The position numbers were made by a program, and so were the translations under genes. Under the pieces are notes generated by a model. The model searched no databases. It was not told where the DNA came from and saw only the letters and a list, made by a program, of their open reading frames with translations. A stretch of 64,000 bases of DNA, taken from assembly GCA_003344405.1 (NCBI GenBank), contig NOWV01000188.1:87580-151579 (forward strand). Direction: 5' to 3'. The stretch is from Trichoplax sp. H2. Taxonomy: Eukaryota > Placozoa > Uniplacotomia > Trichoplacea. This document shows, in pieces, positions 15,101-27,100 of the stretch. Each line of letters starts with the position of its first letter. Position 1 is the stretch's first letter.

Positions 15101-18100
15101 ATTTGTATCATATCATGACATGGCATTTATTGTTTTACCTGTTGATGTGATATATTATAATATGTTTATTAAATTTAATTTTCTAAAAGATTGAGATTAT
15201 TTTGATTCCAGGTCTTACTGTGTTTCATCTTTCCACCGCTTATATCTTGCAATATGATCAAATTTAAGAGATATGCTGATTCATCCCAAAGTCATATTAA
15301 TGTATTAGGCAAAAAGAACGAGAATATCACGTCGCAGAAACAGCTGGAGGAAATAGCAGGTATTAGATCGAAAAAGTTAAAATCATCTGAAGTCAAGACT
15401 ATGCAGAATGGTATTAACTGTGGTGATTTTCTACGCTCTACGATCAAGCCTGCACGGTATTGGGAATTCTATTATGCACCAAGACCCATCTATATTCTTA
15501 ATTTGGTAACTATAAAATACAATAAATGTAGATAATAGAGTTCATATAGCAGTTTAAGACCAATTTAAGAACATGTAATTTACTACATATCAGGCTTTTA
15601 ATCCTTTAAACTTTCATAAATTATTGACAAATCTTGCTTATGGGTTTAAGTAAACTTGCACTGTCATCTTATTTAATTGAAGTAAGACGTAAGCAGGATT
15701 AATAAGAACTAAATGGTAGTCTTATTGCTAGTCTAGATACATCTACGTGTATATATAATGTCCTATATACTGATAAATCTCATAACAAGATAGATAATCA
15801 CGTAATATTTTATTTGCTAGTTTTTCTATGTAATATTCCTGGTTACTTATGCTGGCTTTATCATCACCCGATTTCGTCCATATGTACGACCAACAGAAAT
15901 AATATTAATTATTTGGGTGTCATCTTTGATGTTGGAAGAAATTAGACAGGTTTTTTTAATCGATTAAATGATCTAACACAGTCTTGCAAAGTATTATCGA
16001 TTAAAATTACGATATTCTAGCTTATAAACAGAAACTAAGAGAAAATTATATGTATACATCTGAAAATAGTGTAAATAGTAGAATTTATTATTAGAATTCA
16101 CTACTAGGAGTACAAGATTAGATAATTTTTGTATAGTAAACTACAAAAATTACGGATATATTGTGAATAAGTTGTAAAGATTATGGGTTTGAGATAATCA
16201 AAATTAGTGAGTATGCAAGTTGGATAAAATTGTGATGTTGTATATTTTTATTTTATTGGCCACCTGTTCTTCCTTATTTCCTGTCGACTTTGTATTTTCG
16301 AATAGATTATATGCTCTCCAAAATTAGGCTATAAGAATAAATTCGAAGATTGGTGGGGTGATCATTGGAACAAAACTGATGCCCTTGGAATCATTCTGTT
16401 CTATACTGCATTAGCATTTAGACTTTTTCCACATTTACAAGAAGTAGGAAGATTGCTTTATTGCCTCGATTTCATTATATTTTGCCTACGAATATTGCAG
16501 TTGCTATCACTACGAGTTAATTTGGGACCCAAAATGGCTATGATTAGACATATGGTATGTAAATTATCCTCCTGAAATATATTTAAATTTCCATAATCTG
16601 AAATTTTTGACCTGACGCTAATAAGAGTGAGCGTCTGTGTGAGATCTAGCTTTGACAAGATCTGGGTTAGTATAGACATATGTTGTGACAAAGAAGATAA
16701 AAATAAATGTATCCTTAGATATATACTTTATGATTATATTTGTAGACAACAATAGAAACTATAGCATAGTTCTTATTTGCACCGAACTAAGCCTTATAGC
16801 TATTATAAGATAGAAAGATTAATAGTACTATAGATTGATAGGCTTTATAGAACTTAAATTTTGTTAAAATTTTATTGCGAGGATGCCGTATAATCAGGTA
16901 GCTGTAATTATAATTTCGTATACAGTATCATATAGATTGAAAATATTTGCTAAAGAGAATTCAATTGTAAGTTAAACTTAAAATATATTGCACTAATCAT
17001 TTTAATAGGTAAGTTATCCACAGCGTAAGCAGTTTTTAGAATTATATCTATTAATGGTTGTTGTAATTGATTTTAGGTTGCAGATTTAATTTCTTTCCTG
17101 ATCATCTTATTTGTCTTCCTGGTTGCTTTTGGTGTTTCCACTCAAGCGATGTTAAATCCTGTTCCTGAATGGAACAGTGTGGTTTTTAAAAATATTTTTT
17201 ATGTCCCATATTATCGAATTTATGGTGAATTATTCTTGGATGAAAGTAATTTTATTACTAAGTCTACTTCATAAATTGTCCTATAAGACTATTTCTCATA
17301 AAAATTGAATTGGCTGTGAGTTAAACACATAGTACAATCTACTACAGCTTCCATAATCGTTTTATACCAATAACAGATATTTATCATTCTTTATTAAGAT
17401 ATAGTTCCTAAAATAGAGTCATTTAAGCGTAATAATTCTAAAAGAAGTTTATAAGTTGACGTCATTGTTGTATTTGTTAACTTTATTATGAAAATTAGGT
17501 TTGAATTGTGGTAATAGCAATAGTAGTGGGGTAGAACAAGTCTGGGGATATGAATGCGTTGCTGTCGATATAATTGTGAATATTTTGGTGGTTGTTTATT
17601 TATTATTAACTACTATCTTATTACTCAATCTACTGATTGCAATTTTCAAGTAAGTCTGAAAAGAATGATTATTTTGTTTCGATAGCTTTTAATATCAGTC
17701 TATAAGCTTAAGTGGCTATAATTCTTGTTTTACTTTTACTTTTCATTTAGCAATACCTACAATACCATTCAAGATCGTGCAGACAGGATTTGGAAAATTC
17801 AATATAACGATTTATTGCGAGAGTATTTGTTTCGATCACCTAGTGTGCCACCATTAAACTTGTTTACCACTATCAAACAACTCTTACCAACAAATATGAA
17901 AGCATCTTTTGCTGATTGGAGAGATTTTCTTGCTGAATTAATCCAACTAAGTCATTTAAGTATGTATTTACGCTAGAAAGTTCCATAACATGACAGTATC
18001 CTTAGTCTAATAACGATTGTACTTGTTTTCTGCTTGATTTCATCAAATGAATTGAATTTTGCTCATCTAAAATTTTTAGAAATTCCTTGCAAGAACTTAA

Positions 18101-18938
18101 AAGGCTCTGAAATTTATAAATTAAAGAGCCTAGAAGATAAATATCGGACAAAATATTTCAATGATAATAAGAAGAAATTATCAGAGCTAAATGTAGCAAA
18201 CATAGAAGAAAAGCTTGATACGTGCCTAGCTGAGTAAGTAAAGAATTGACCTGTATAGAATTTACATTTGGCTTTCAGAGTTGTTACCTTTCCTTAGTCA
18301 TCACACAGACACGGTCTTATATTGTTCATAATTTAATCGCTATATCTTAAGTAAATATAACATACATGATGATGCCATGGTTTATAAGTATACAGTCTTG
18401 ATGACATCATAATTACAGCTTAATGACACATGATACTCGAATTTGAAATGTTAGTGATTAGTGATTATAATTAATTAGAAGGGAGTAGAATAATACCTTT
18501 AATGATGTAGTGGTTCTTTTACTAAGGAACAATAATGTGTCACGATTTCTTGCTCTAATCTAACCTCACTGAACCTACTTTTGAATGGATGATCTCTAGT
18601 TTAATTTATAATTCTATTTACCGACAGTCTGCAATTTAATTTACGTAAATCAAATTAATATTGAATATAGTGAAAATTTAATCCTAAGAAAAGGATAGCA
18701 ATAGCATTATATGTACTGATAATCTACTTTTGAGGTGCTATAGTGTGTGCTTGGAGATTCTAACCAAAAAATGGCTCCATTAAAGCTCAATTCGAATGAA
18801 AAATTTTAAAATTCTTATTTATTAAATAGGTTGAATTGGTTAAAAAATAAAATTCAGGACTCAACACATAAAGGAGAATATTTTACAAGGTCTTCTAGCC
18901 AGTATAGTTTGGCTACTGTAAATCATACATCAGTTTAA
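6121..18938 (+). CDS. TRPM cation channel B, with a large low-complexity insert
   Basis: TRP melastatin channel, a membrane cation channel subunit that assembles as a tetramer in this family. Exons: 6121-6212, 6472-6640, 7454-7813, 8517-8703, 9208-9358, 9477-9615, 9808-9874, 10285 to about 11096, about 11353-11605, 11762-12030, 12117-12245, 12801-12866, 13342-13769, 14549-14786, 15212-15505, 15821-15949, 16306-16554, 17077-17245, 17499-17649, 17751-17959, 18080-18233, 18830-18938. In order these encode the FITDNFHKRDC start of the melastatin region, the CQCGRK motif, the LTSGYHQGV and HTHFILADDGT segments, MHR3/4, S1-S6, pore (YRIYGELF), TRP helix (RIWKIQY) and coiled coil. Exons sum to 1608 codons including the stop. 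The ATG-bearing first exon was not found. B differs from C and D by its insert (exons 10285-12030) and by SYPAEY where they have CYPAKC. An AATAAA lies at 18971, 33 bp past the stop. Confidence 0.9.
7940..8415 (+). repeat. Three decayed tandem copies in intron 4 of TRPM B
   Basis: Three consecutive units of about 150-165 bp begin near 7955, 8125 and 8285. Each contains in order a TACGxxAAAxxTTATAT-like start, ATCATxATGAxTxC, CCAATxC, a G-rich spot then TTTTAAAACCTA or its variant, AAATTxxATCAGAT, and AAATCAG. No coding potential is seen. This fits a local tandem duplication inside an intron that has since drifted. Confidence 0.6.
10285..12030 (+). CDS. Insert exons unique to TRPM B (disordered segment in MHR3)
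   Basis: Three exons (10285 to about 11096, about 11353-11605, 11762-12030) stand where C and D have one 86-bp exon followed by a 141-bp exon. They encode about 445 residues. The first two and the start of the third are low complexity: rich in Ser, Thr, Asn, Asp, Glu, Pro and Gln, with runs such as DYNNNND and ENEDDEA. The end of the third (RLQLIELLLLEDTISL) rejoins the conserved segment that C and D show as ALLGxREDIVxF. Net extra length is about 390 residues. The junction between the first two is ambiguous: donor at 11097 with acceptor ending 11352, or donor at 11066 with acceptor ending 11345. Both keep frame. The open frame spans 270 codons without a stop in AT-rich DNA, which supports real coding. 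Confidence 0.8.
15212..17649 (+). CDS. Membrane and pore exons of TRPM B
   Basis: Exons 15212-15505, 15821-15949, 16306-16554, 17077-17245 and 17499-17649. S1 starts at FYYAPRPIYILNL and continues FYVIFLVTYAGFIIT. S2 ends LMLEEIRQ. S3 begins DHWNKTDALG. S4 and its linker run FIIFCLRILQLLSLRVNLGP and end MAMIRHM. S5 is LISFLIILFVFLVAFGVSTQ. The pore helix and filter are KNIFYVPYYRIYGELFLDE. The outer loop has two cysteines (LNCG, YECV) and a sequon (NSS). S6 is VNILVVVYLLLTTILLLNLL followed by IAIF. E..Q at the end of S2 and N..D in S3 occupy the positions that bind cytosolic calcium in TRPM2/4/5/8. The YGE filter resembles TRPM1/3/6/7 rather than the FGQ of TRPM2/4/5/8. Ion selectivity is inference. 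Confidence 0.88.
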
Positions 18939-21138
18939 TATGGTCTATTTTTATTCGTAGCTATGGCATAAATAAAATTGTAATAGGAAATGGTTAGCTT
19001 ACATTGCCGTTTAATTTAATAGTACAAAATGCGTAAAATATTGGGTGCTCGATTCATATCTAAGATTGTCTCGATATCTGTTGCACTTTTTTTAGCTAAG
19101 TGATAATATTGCAATTTTAACAAACTTGTAGACTATGCTAAACATGGATAGATGATTGGATTGGGTTATATATACGTTACGTATACACCTTTATTAAATT
19201 GGGTTTATAATGCTAGTAGATGTAACCAAATAAATTATGTAATTATTAGTAGGTTCTACAATAGGTAATTTAGTTCTGATATTAGTAATTCGTATATTCT
19301 GTTGCAATAAGTTGGATAGTAAAATTGATGATAAATTTTCGATAAAATAATTTGTTTGACAATCCGATTCGAGTAATAAAGTGGATTTTTACAAGAAATT
19401 GAACATCTTGTTATAACATTATTAAGATAGTTTATTGAGCATTGATAATCTATACACAAGAACAAACTTAGTTATTATTCCCTGGCTGATAATTATCGAT
19501 AATGATCAATACGTTATATCAATGTTATAGTTTATTTAACTTTCGTCTCAGCTTTTAACTATCGTGCAATATCTGATTCAAATTTTGAAAACTGAGTCTA
19601 AATTGACTCTGAAGATATAGCAAACTACGGTCTATAGTTAAGTGTGGTAAAAAAATAATCAACTGAATCACTTAGCTTTTCCTGTTTACTACCGTAATGG
19701 GATTAACGTTTTATTCCTCAAATAAATCAAGTAATATAGTAGACCAACAAGTAGGATGAATAATACAAGTAAAGATTATTTACGATTAAATGCTAAATAC
19801 TAGTAATTACTTTAACGATAGTAAGAATGGAAAATATACGTAAGTTATTGCTAGCCTCAAAGTATTATAAAATGCAAGAATTGAGTTAAAGTTAAGTAAC
19901 TATAGTAAAGAAATCGATCAAGTATCTTTAAAGTATAATTAAAGTTGAACATTGCCGTGCATAGTAATATAATTTACAACTATACTTTGATCACGATGGA
20001 TTTCAAAATATGTTCATTATTTACATTATTATTTCTAAAAAGATTTTTAGAAAAAGATTAATAGGTCTGATAATAAAGATGTCGACTGGTTTGATCGAAT
20101 ATCCACCTCGTAGCTATTTATTGAATATTTTAAATGCAATTGTAATATCTTGTATTTACTTTATTATTTGTAAGAGTAACATTGTCAGCTTCTGACGTTT
20201 TATTTTCACTATAATTTAAGTATTGAATCGCACAAAATTTTAGAGTATAATAGCATGATTTAATGTAGAATTTATAGCGCTTCGAGCTAGTACTGTTTAT
20301 TATTACAATTTGCCTACCATGATGCAAAATATATTTATTTAATTAATATTAATTTTTAAATTTTAATATTATAATTAATCCATCAAATTATTACATTCAT
20401 TAACTTGACTATAGAGTGATTGGTGTAATTTTAAGATCGCGTACACTTTGCAGTAGTGCTTATAATATCGTAGCGAATTAAGAAAGACTTGTTACTTGTT
20501 GATAACTTATCATATGATTAGGCTTAAGTAGAGATTGTCCACGATTCATTAATCTCTTACAGAAGATTGATTATATACTAGTCAGGGTCTTTTTCCTATT
20601 CAAATTTTGATCATAGTTCCAATGCAGTTATATAGTGAATCATGAAGGAATTGGTAAGTAACCGATCCTACTTACAACAAGGTGTATTCTTTATGATTTC
20701 AATATTTTTAGTTGTCAAGAATAATACCTACAAATCAATTTGATTAATTATTAGTCCCATAATTACTAAAGATATTGTTTGTCATACTAAATCGTATTGA
20801 ATACAACCATAATCAGGGTGCTATTCTGATAAAGAAATAGGAGTTCAAGCCTAGTGGTAAACATCGCAAGTAGTCATTTTCTCATACGACTCTATGAATA
20901 GCACATCCTATACTAATACTAATAAATAGCAATAGTAGTCTGCAATTCTTCGATATTAAAACTTAAAAAGTTAGAATAAAAGTCATGACTTAAACGTATC
21001 TTAGAACTAAAGGAATTTTTTACCACTTTAGATATTAGCATAGCATCAACCTTAAATGTTGATTGATATCTTACTTTTAAACATGTGCAAATGTATGACT
21101 TTAACATGATGACATTTACTAAATCTTTTTCGATGTAG
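18939..21138. other. Spacer between TRPM B and C
   Basis: About 2.2 kb, AT-rich. It contains the putative polyadenylation signal of B (AATAAA at 18971) and should contain the promoter and first coding exon of C. A frame at 20010-20195 includes MSTGLIEYPPRSYLL, but no equivalent was seen upstream of B or D, so it is not called. No repeat or RNA gene was recognised. Confidence 0.4.
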
Positions 21139-24100
21139 AGAGTAACAGTAGACTTTATATCCAAAAATTTTCAAAAGCGTGAGTGTATTTGCTATATAGA
21201 AGGTGAAAATTGGGAAAATGATGACTCAAGGTAGATTTTTAGTGGACTTAGATTAAAGAATGGTAACTAGCAGATACCGTCGAATATTTGAGTAAAAATT
21301 CTAGCTAATCTTGTGTTTAGTGTAGACTACTAGAAAAATTATGTAAGTATTATCCAGATTTTGCTATCTTACTCGAGATTCAAGGTCTATAATGTCTCGC
21401 ACTAAGTCTAACTGAAATTATAATTATTAATAACTGTTTATTTCGTGATGGCAATTTAGCACTAAACGGTGTCAATGTGGCAGAAAGAAGCACGCCGGAG
21501 ACAGAGTTGTTTTCAGTTCGAATCAAAGGATGAAATGGGATTGGGAAAAACATACAAGGCTCCAAAGGACAGATGCATTTGGCGAAATCCAATTTTATCG
21601 CTATGGCATGAAACCATCGACAGCGAAGGTAAATAGAAAGAATTTAAGCTGATTTTATCGATTTTGTTAGCGGTCTTACAAAGTCTTTCGATCTTATTCA
21701 ACATTATTAAGACTAAGTACGGTAAAACATACCCAGTAAATAGAAGTAATTTAGGAGCTCAATAAGAGTCTATGCGATGCTTCATCATTTCAGTTATTGA
21801 AATTACTTAGCGAGTATTGGGGTATCAAAGATCAAAGCTTAATTATATCTAACTTTTATTGTCAAAAGCAACCATGAATATGCAGTATTTAGACTCTTAT
21901 TCGAGCCTACTTATGAATTAAAAGTACTGGCAGTTGAAAATAGTAATCTTAAGCTATAGGATCTTATGCATCAAAGATCTAAACTTAGTTAGATCTATTA
22001 TTATTGCTAGTGATGGTGTAATGGTGACCATGATTAGGTCACGCTTACGCTCTTAGTTAAGTCTACTTGAGACACACAATTAATAACAGTTAAAAATGGT
22101 AATTCTAAGTCATAAGATCTATGGGGCAAAGCGATTGATTGTTCATTTACTGGTAATATTATCAGCGGACATTAATAATGTAATTAAATGTAATTCAGTT
22201 TAGGGCAAAGCAACTGATTATTCATTTACCATATCTACTGTTATTGGCACTAGTATACTTAGATAGTCAATTAGCGGAAGGGATTTTTGCGCCATGTTGA
22301 TAACTTAATAAGAGTATTCTTTGCTCGATACTATTTTAGAATTAGATCGAACCATTCATTCCTTGTTCGCTATTGACAGAAATCTTAATTAATGCTTTGT
22401 TATATTATATTTTAAATCACATGTATCAATAGTATCTGAGAGTCTCAGTTGATGTCTTACCATCCCTACTGCTAAGTTTGCTGCAAAAACATTGGGTAAT
22501 TAACGATCCAAGTTTGATTGTATCCATCATTGCCGAGGGTCCTACTCAAGATGCGATTCCTGCGTCTGTTACTAATTTACTCTGTAAAGGTTTAGTCAAT
22601 TTAGCCACAGATACAGCAGCTTACGTTTTAACTTCTGGCTATCATTTGGGCGTATTAAAATTAATCAGCGAAGTTTTGAAAAAAAGTCAAGATACTAATA
22701 ACGAACAAGGTTCTCATAAGAGCATTCCAATTATTGGCATTGCATCTTGGGGTTCAATTTTAAATAGGAGACTTTTGCAAAATGATAAGGTACAGTGTGT
22801 TAAAGTATTAATTACATCAATATCTAGACGTATCTGTAATAGTTTTCTCAATTTGCGTGATGGATCTTAAATGTAAAAAATAATCCAAATTGAAGGATTC
22901 ACTGTTGATACATTTGAAGTTATGTTAAAGATATTGGTTATATTAGGGTCTTGGCTGCTATCCAGCTAAATGTGTAGCTACAAGAAAAGCCGTTGGTAAG
23001 TTTCTGCCCCTCGATCCAAGCCATACCCATTTCATTTTAGCTGATGATGGTAAAGTTGGTATCCGTGAAGCAGAAGAAACTCTAAGATCGAGATTGGAAG
23101 AGCACTTACTAGAAAAGATATTCCATACCGGTATTTTGCAGTAATTTTCTCATTTTCTGAAAGGAATAGCTGCTGTTTAAACTAGGGTTAATTAATTTAG
23201 ACCATTATTTGTAGATATTTTCCATCTAAGTTATCTTACTGATGGTCAGCAATATTAGATAGAAATAACGCAAACTCAATAACGTTCATCCTACTTAAGA
23301 TCCCTCAATATTTGCTATTACAATGTTTATGTTTAGCTACGTTAGTTACCGTACTTAATATTCCTTGATAATATTTGCGGTAATAGTTAGTGGAGTAATA
23401 AATCAATGAATGATGCTATCTAAATCCAGGCAAGGTTCCATTGATACATATAATCATAGCTGGAAACACCGATACTGTTGAAAAGATCTGGAAATATCTT
23501 CAGAAAAATTTACCAGTTGTCATTGTTGCCAATACTGGTGGAGCAGCTGAATTGATTACTTCTGTTAAGGAAATCGGGTGAGTAGAAAATGAAATGAAAA
23601 AAATGAGCAGAAACAGAGAAAGATAATGCAAGATAAATTTTGACTCCATTTTTCACATTGTTTAGAATACCTCAGGATAACAGTTTAGAACATCAAATAT
23701 GCCAATATTTAGGATTAAAGCCATCAGAAGGAAATGGAATAGAATCGAAAGTAAAAGAGTGTTCCAATAATATTCTATCTATCATTCAAAAAGAACATCT
23801 GGTAAAAATAAAATTTATAATATAAAACAGTCTCTTCCAACTTCATTTGTACCTTCCATTAAATAAAAAATGTATTTTTGTGTCAATTATATTTTCAAAG
23901 AGATTGTAATATATCATTCATGGTTCTAACTATAAGTTGCATCTCCATTATTACTCAGATTCACATATATTATAGTAAGAAACACCAACTGAATGATGTA
24001 ATCTATGAAGCTGTCGTTCAGGGTATAACGCAAAGAAATAGGAAATATACAATAATTCTAGATTGAAGATTATACCAGTACCGGTTTTAACTAAAACAGG

Positions 24101-27100
24101 AGGCATCTTCGCTTATTGTAATTGAGGATGATCATCGAATAACGTGGCATAAGCCGTTAACTAATGTTACTATATATCCGTAAAATATAGCTCTTACTCG
24201 AAGTCTACATTATTTATGGCTGTTACCAATAATTGTGATGTAGTCACGTGTGTATGGCAATAGCATATAGTGCAACGGTTAGAGGTGTATTTATTTCGTA
24301 ATTATTGCGAAATACTGGATGGTATAACCGTTTACGCTATCTAGTAATTCAAAATAGTTAAAAGTCATTTATTATAGCCGTAGTTGGATGTCCACATTAC
24401 TCATAGTAGCTACGAACATACAGTTTGGCGTAAATGTGATATATGGCTTGATTACTGTCATTGTAAATAATTGTTGAAGAATGCTATTTGACCAATATTT
24501 CATCATTTTGCAGTAGATGTAGTCGCATACATGTGGTAATAACATATAATGTAGCTGTTGCGAATGGCTGGATACCATAACCGTTCACATCATCCAGTAA
24601 TCCGCAATAGTTAAAAAATTTTTACTACAGCCATCGTTTAATGTCCACATTACTCATAACAACTTCAGTCGAACAATTTAGTATAAAATGTTGATAGATA
24701 TCATGCGTATTACAGTAGCAATATCAGGTACTACAAGTTCAAAACTGGTAAATAAGCCAATCTATTACGTTAGAATTGAAAATTTAGAACTGATTTTAAA
24801 ACTTATAGCACAGCAGTTAGGCACAAATCAGCGGACAGCGCTAAAGGTAATGTGGAATCGAATCGAACCAAGTACTCCAGTCGAGAATTGGGGGGTAAGG
24901 CGGCCTTTGACCAGTGATAAGATTGAAATTTCCACAAAATATCGGTATTACATCTCTGAATAGCAAAAGTAAATAGTTTTCTTCTTGCTAATATTTATTT
25001 GATAGGAAACTGATGCCTATGCAACGATGAAAAAGGCACTATTGGGCGATCGAGAAGATATTGTCGCATTTATGTTAAAAGAAAATCACGGCCTCGACGT
25101 CAATAGCTTTGTAACTCCTAGTCGACTACAGGACCTTTATGAATCGGTAAAAGATAATTAAATTTTACAAAAATGTTAACCCTAAGTTAACTCATGGACT
25201 ATGATTAAAGTGTCTACAGTAGACTATTTTCAGATAATCTATGATTTGTATTTATTTTTTTGAGAAATTGGAATAAAACTTGTGTTAGATGATATTTAAC
25301 AATTTCAAAGTAAAATACTAGTCGGGCAGTCACTCTAGATGGCCTACTAGTTCTATTATGGTCAACATATATTGCGTAATCGCTTCAATTTAAGTTTCAC
25401 TTCCACCATCTTGATATTCCGATAAGTTAAAGTTTATGATTTCTGTATTCAGAATACTAGTATCTTTAGATTCAAAGATTAAGAAAGACTAACATATCAC
25501 TGTTTAAAATTGCTCACCAGCTCTGCCATGGATTGGTGATTTCAAATCCACGTATTATAATTATAGTGCATTTATTGTATATTTGCTAAATCAGTTACAA
25601 TTATCATATTTCAGTTTCATTCCCACCTAGAATTAGATATTTCAAAGCATTGCAATTTATGATTGCAGTATTTGGAATACCGATATCTTTGGATTCAATA
25701 CTTAAGGAAGGTTGATTAATATATATTGCTATTTAATTAAAATTGCTCACCAGCTCTGCCTTGAATTAGCAATTTTAAAAATTATCGTATTATATTTAAA
25801 CCAATCTTTTCCATTAATGAATTGTAATTATGATGAAATGAATTAAATTTACCAACTCTATTTTCATTTCACTGAAATATTAAGTTATAAAGTTGGCTAA
25901 GTGAATGGATTTCTAAATGTTTATCTTACAACATTAATATTTCTTGCCGTGTATGTATGAGATTGTTAAGTTATTCATATATATTATGATAGGCTCCCGA
26001 AGATAGTCTTCTGCGATTATATATTTCCGAAACAATTAAACCCACATATCGAAATCAGGTGAAACAAATATTCTTTGTTAGTTCTATTTCATATACGGCT
26101 ATATGCAGAAAATTATTGCTACTACTACATGAGGATTAGTCTAAAGGATTTGTTAATTTACAGAAATAGTATATGATCATTTTTAACTACCAATGAACAC
26201 AAACGTAGTGAGGTAGTTGAATAATCCAAATCCTTACGTCAAACGCAAATTTTTGACAATATTTATTTGCTCTACATTCTTTAAAGAGTTGCAAATATTA
26301 CGAACTTAATAATATTGGTAAAGCGATTGCCAGTCTTATGGGCCATGATTATTGTAATCCTTACTCGGATGAAAAATTAAAAGTCAAACCTAAATCGACA
26401 GCTAATAACCAGACCGATATCGAGAATGAAGCAGTGCAAACTGAAGACGAATGGCCATGTGAAATAACTGAAATGAAAGATGCTGTCTATTTTGATGATC
26501 CACATCGTGAACTGTTTTTATGGGCTGTGTTAACAGATCGATTTAAAATTTCCATGATATTCTGGCAAAAATTGCGTTACTCTGTTGCTGGAGCGCTAGT
26601 GGCTGCTAATATTCTACTTCGAATGTCCGAAAGCGTCTTGGTCAAAAAGAACCACAAAATTATTGATAAACTAAAAGATCGAGGCAGGTTGGTTAGGAAT
26701 ATATTATATGTGCTGCATTGATAACTTTGCGTGCTTACCTGTGTTACCCTGAATATTTTAATGAGCATTAATATTATTACTAAATTTAATCCATACATGC
26801 ATTAGCAAATAAATTACTGGCAATGTGTGAAATCAAAGCATTTCAACATACTCGTATACGTATTATAAGATTACGCTACGCTTTGCCTGTTTAAGAATTG
26901 ATAATTGCCTCCGTAGCTTGCTTTAAATTCATATCTAGGGTTAACTTAGCATGGAATATAATATCCCACGATATATCGTCATTACTTGTAAGCTACTTGA
27001 AATTTTCGTCTAGATTATTCGTTACTGGCACAGGGGGAATATTTCAATGGTTTAGTACTGCCGTTAAGAGCTTCCTTTAATTTTTTCATCAAGAACGCAG

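Noticed and set aside
20010-20195. Frame containing MSTGLIEYPPRSYLL as a possible first exon of TRPM C
   Set aside because: No similar peptide was seen upstream of B or D, and no phase-0 donor joins it convincingly to 21139.
20840-20870. GTTCAAGCCTAGTGGTAA resembling part of a tRNA
   Set aside because: No cloverleaf can be drawn around it: matching acceptor and D arms are missing.
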